From NCBI GenBank assembly GCA_018136815.1, contig CM030934.1, forward strand, positions 776,979-840,978: 64,000 nucleotides of DNA, given 5' to 3'. This DNA comes from Isochrysis galbana (Eukaryota; Haptophyta; Isochrysidales; Isochrysidaceae). Of the stretch, positions 63,198 through 64,000 are shown piece by piece. Below the pieces are notes generated by a model. The model searched no databases, was not told the origin of the DNA, and saw only the letters and a list, made by a program, of their open reading frames with translations. The translations under genes were made by a program, and so were the position numbers. Positions within the stretch are counted from its first letter, which is position 1. Each line of letters starts with the position of its first letter.

Positions 63198-64000
63198 ATG
63201 CCCGCGCCGCTCGTCGCCCCTCCCTCCAAGGCCTACATTGAGGCGCGCCGCAAGGCTCAGGCGCCCGCTCCGCTCTCGATGGAGCGGGGCTACGCCGCGC
63301 ACACCCAGTTCGGCCTGCCCATCCCTTGTCTCCTCTGGCCGTCTACACTATGTTCCAAAGGCTGCTACTGCCGATCGCCTATTTCGGCGGCGGTCTCCGC
63401 CCACTACCCACATGGTTTTGGCTGGTACGCGGTGCGTGTGCAGCACGACCCCGCCAAGCTCGACACCATCGCGCGGCGATTCGACACCTACACCTTCACC
63501 GCCAAGACGCCACCACCAAGCGGCAAGTGGGTACAGGGCGGCGCAGCGCAGATGATCGAGGCGATGCTTGAGGCCACCAAGGTGCCCGGCGTCTTTGAGC
63601 GAGTACCTGAGAAGTTGCGAGGCGTCTTTTGGCTGAAGGGGGACGGGCTGGGCGAGGAACTCATCGTGCTACACTATGGTGACTACTACCCCGAGCACAA
63701 CCAGTTCCTTTCGGCTATTTCGCCCTTCTCGTGGGGCTACCCGACCGGCATCCCGAAGGATGCGCCTTTCGGTGGCAAGATGTACACACCGTCAGGCATC
63801 GAGGGGAATGCGCTCGGCGTGCACCAGGATCTAGGGCGAGACGCGCTTACGACGCCCATGTCGGTCGCGATGGCCTTTGACGGGCCCGTCAACGAATTGT
63901 CCAAAACAAACACTGAGATCTGTCTCATTGAAGGTCAGCCGCTCGTGAACGCCTTCAACGGCGGGGGCAACACGTACTATGAGATGCGCCATTCGCCGGG
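63198..64000 (+). CDS. Conserved-looking hypothetical protein, incomplete at window end
   Basis: From ATG 63198 the frame stays open for 267 codons to the last base, with no stop. It begins MPAPLVAPPSKAYIEARRKA and continues YPHGFGWYAVRVQHDPAKLD, RRFDTYTFTAKTPPPSGKWV, AAQMIEAMLEATKVPGVFER, FWLKGDGLGEELIVLHYGDY, NQFLSAISPFSWGYPTGIP, LVNAFNGGGNTYYEMRHSPG. Third positions are strongly G/C. Residues ~45-75 (Cys/Ser-rich) are the least protein-like part and may be a short retained intron of a length divisible by three. No signal peptide. The family is not recognised; the Trp/Tyr/Gly-rich core suggests a globular cytosolic protein. Confidence 0.7.
   Translation, partial: MPAPLVAPPSKAYIEARRKAQAPAPLSMERGYAAHTQFGLPIPCLLWPSTLCSKGCYCRSPISAAVSAHYPHGFGWYAVRVQHDPAKLDTIARRFDTYTFTAKTPPPSGKWVQGGAAQMIEAMLEATKVPGVFERVPEKLRGVFWLKGDGLGEELIVLHYGDYYPEHNQFLSAISPFSWGYPTGIPKDAPFGGKMYTPSGIEGNALGVHQDLGRDALTTPMSVAMAFDGPVNELSKTNTEICLIEGQPLVNAFNGGGNTYYEMRHSP

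Noticed and set aside
1-64000. tRNA, rRNA and bacterial-style operons, ribosome binding sites or terminators
   Set aside because: I found no cloverleaf or rRNA core sequence by eye, and spliced genes with wide spacing rule out a prokaryotic layout; tRNAscan-SE and Infernal would be decisive.

Overview
The window is nuclear DNA of a eukaryote, most likely a GC-rich microalga or related protist. The genes carry spliceosomal introns (GT-AG, and apparently one GC-AG). They encode eukaryote-only proteins: an HSF, a NUP107-type nucleoporin, TFIIS, a TMEM41/VTT protein, type II membrane glycosyltransferases and a PCO/ADO thiol dioxygenase. Intergenic DNA is dominated by retroelements and by poly-C/poly-G and CT-rich tracts. 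The xylo/arabinosyltransferase-like pair and the repeat style would fit a haptophyte or ochrophyte alga, but I cannot fix the lineage from sequence alone.

Layout. 1-7 kb: small putative genes, a Gypsy relic, tandem and low-complexity DNA. 7.3-8.1 kb: three-exon HSF gene. 9.8-17.7 kb: a composite Copia element with three apparently identical 615-bp LTRs, one full internal region and one with a 2.6-kb deletion, all inside one 5-bp target duplication. 17.7-21.2 kb: inverted and direct copies of a GC-rich repeat, then a 2.03-kb terminal-inverted-repeat (TIR) element with a 7-bp target duplication. 22-26 kb: seven-exon NUP107-like gene. 27-29 kb: direct repeats around a broken TIR-element copy. 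29.7-32.5 kb: divergently transcribed TFIIS and TMEM41-like genes. 33.5 kb: a 100-bp N gap. 33.6-47.5 kb: a large Ty3/Gypsy chromovirus, followed by a LINE RT fragment. 50-55.8 kb: two divergent glycosyltransferase genes. 57-58.6 kb: a tiny membrane-protein gene and a thiol dioxygenase. 59 kb: a gene broken by an 8-bp tandem duplication beside an LTR remnant. 60.4-62.5 kb: a second full TIR element. 63.2 kb to the end: an open, incomplete gene.

The standout is the Gypsy element. Its 2140-codon Pol frame carries, ahead of the protease, a domain resembling phage/viral DNA cytosine methyltransferases (PPC and ENP motifs), and it ends in a chromodomain. A mobile element encoding both a possible DNA-methylation writer and a chromatin reader is the best candidate here for an unusual biological system. 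Upstream of the long Pol frame, the coding region appears to be one continuous Gag-Pol frame broken by repeated one-base losses, all in the same direction, in sequence adjoining the assembly gap. These are probably consensus errors.

Exon coordinates for HSF, NUP107, TFIIS, TMEM41-like, both glycosyltransferases and the dioxygenase were derived by hand from splice signals. In each case the phases close to one uninterrupted reading frame, which supports them, but no transcript data were available.
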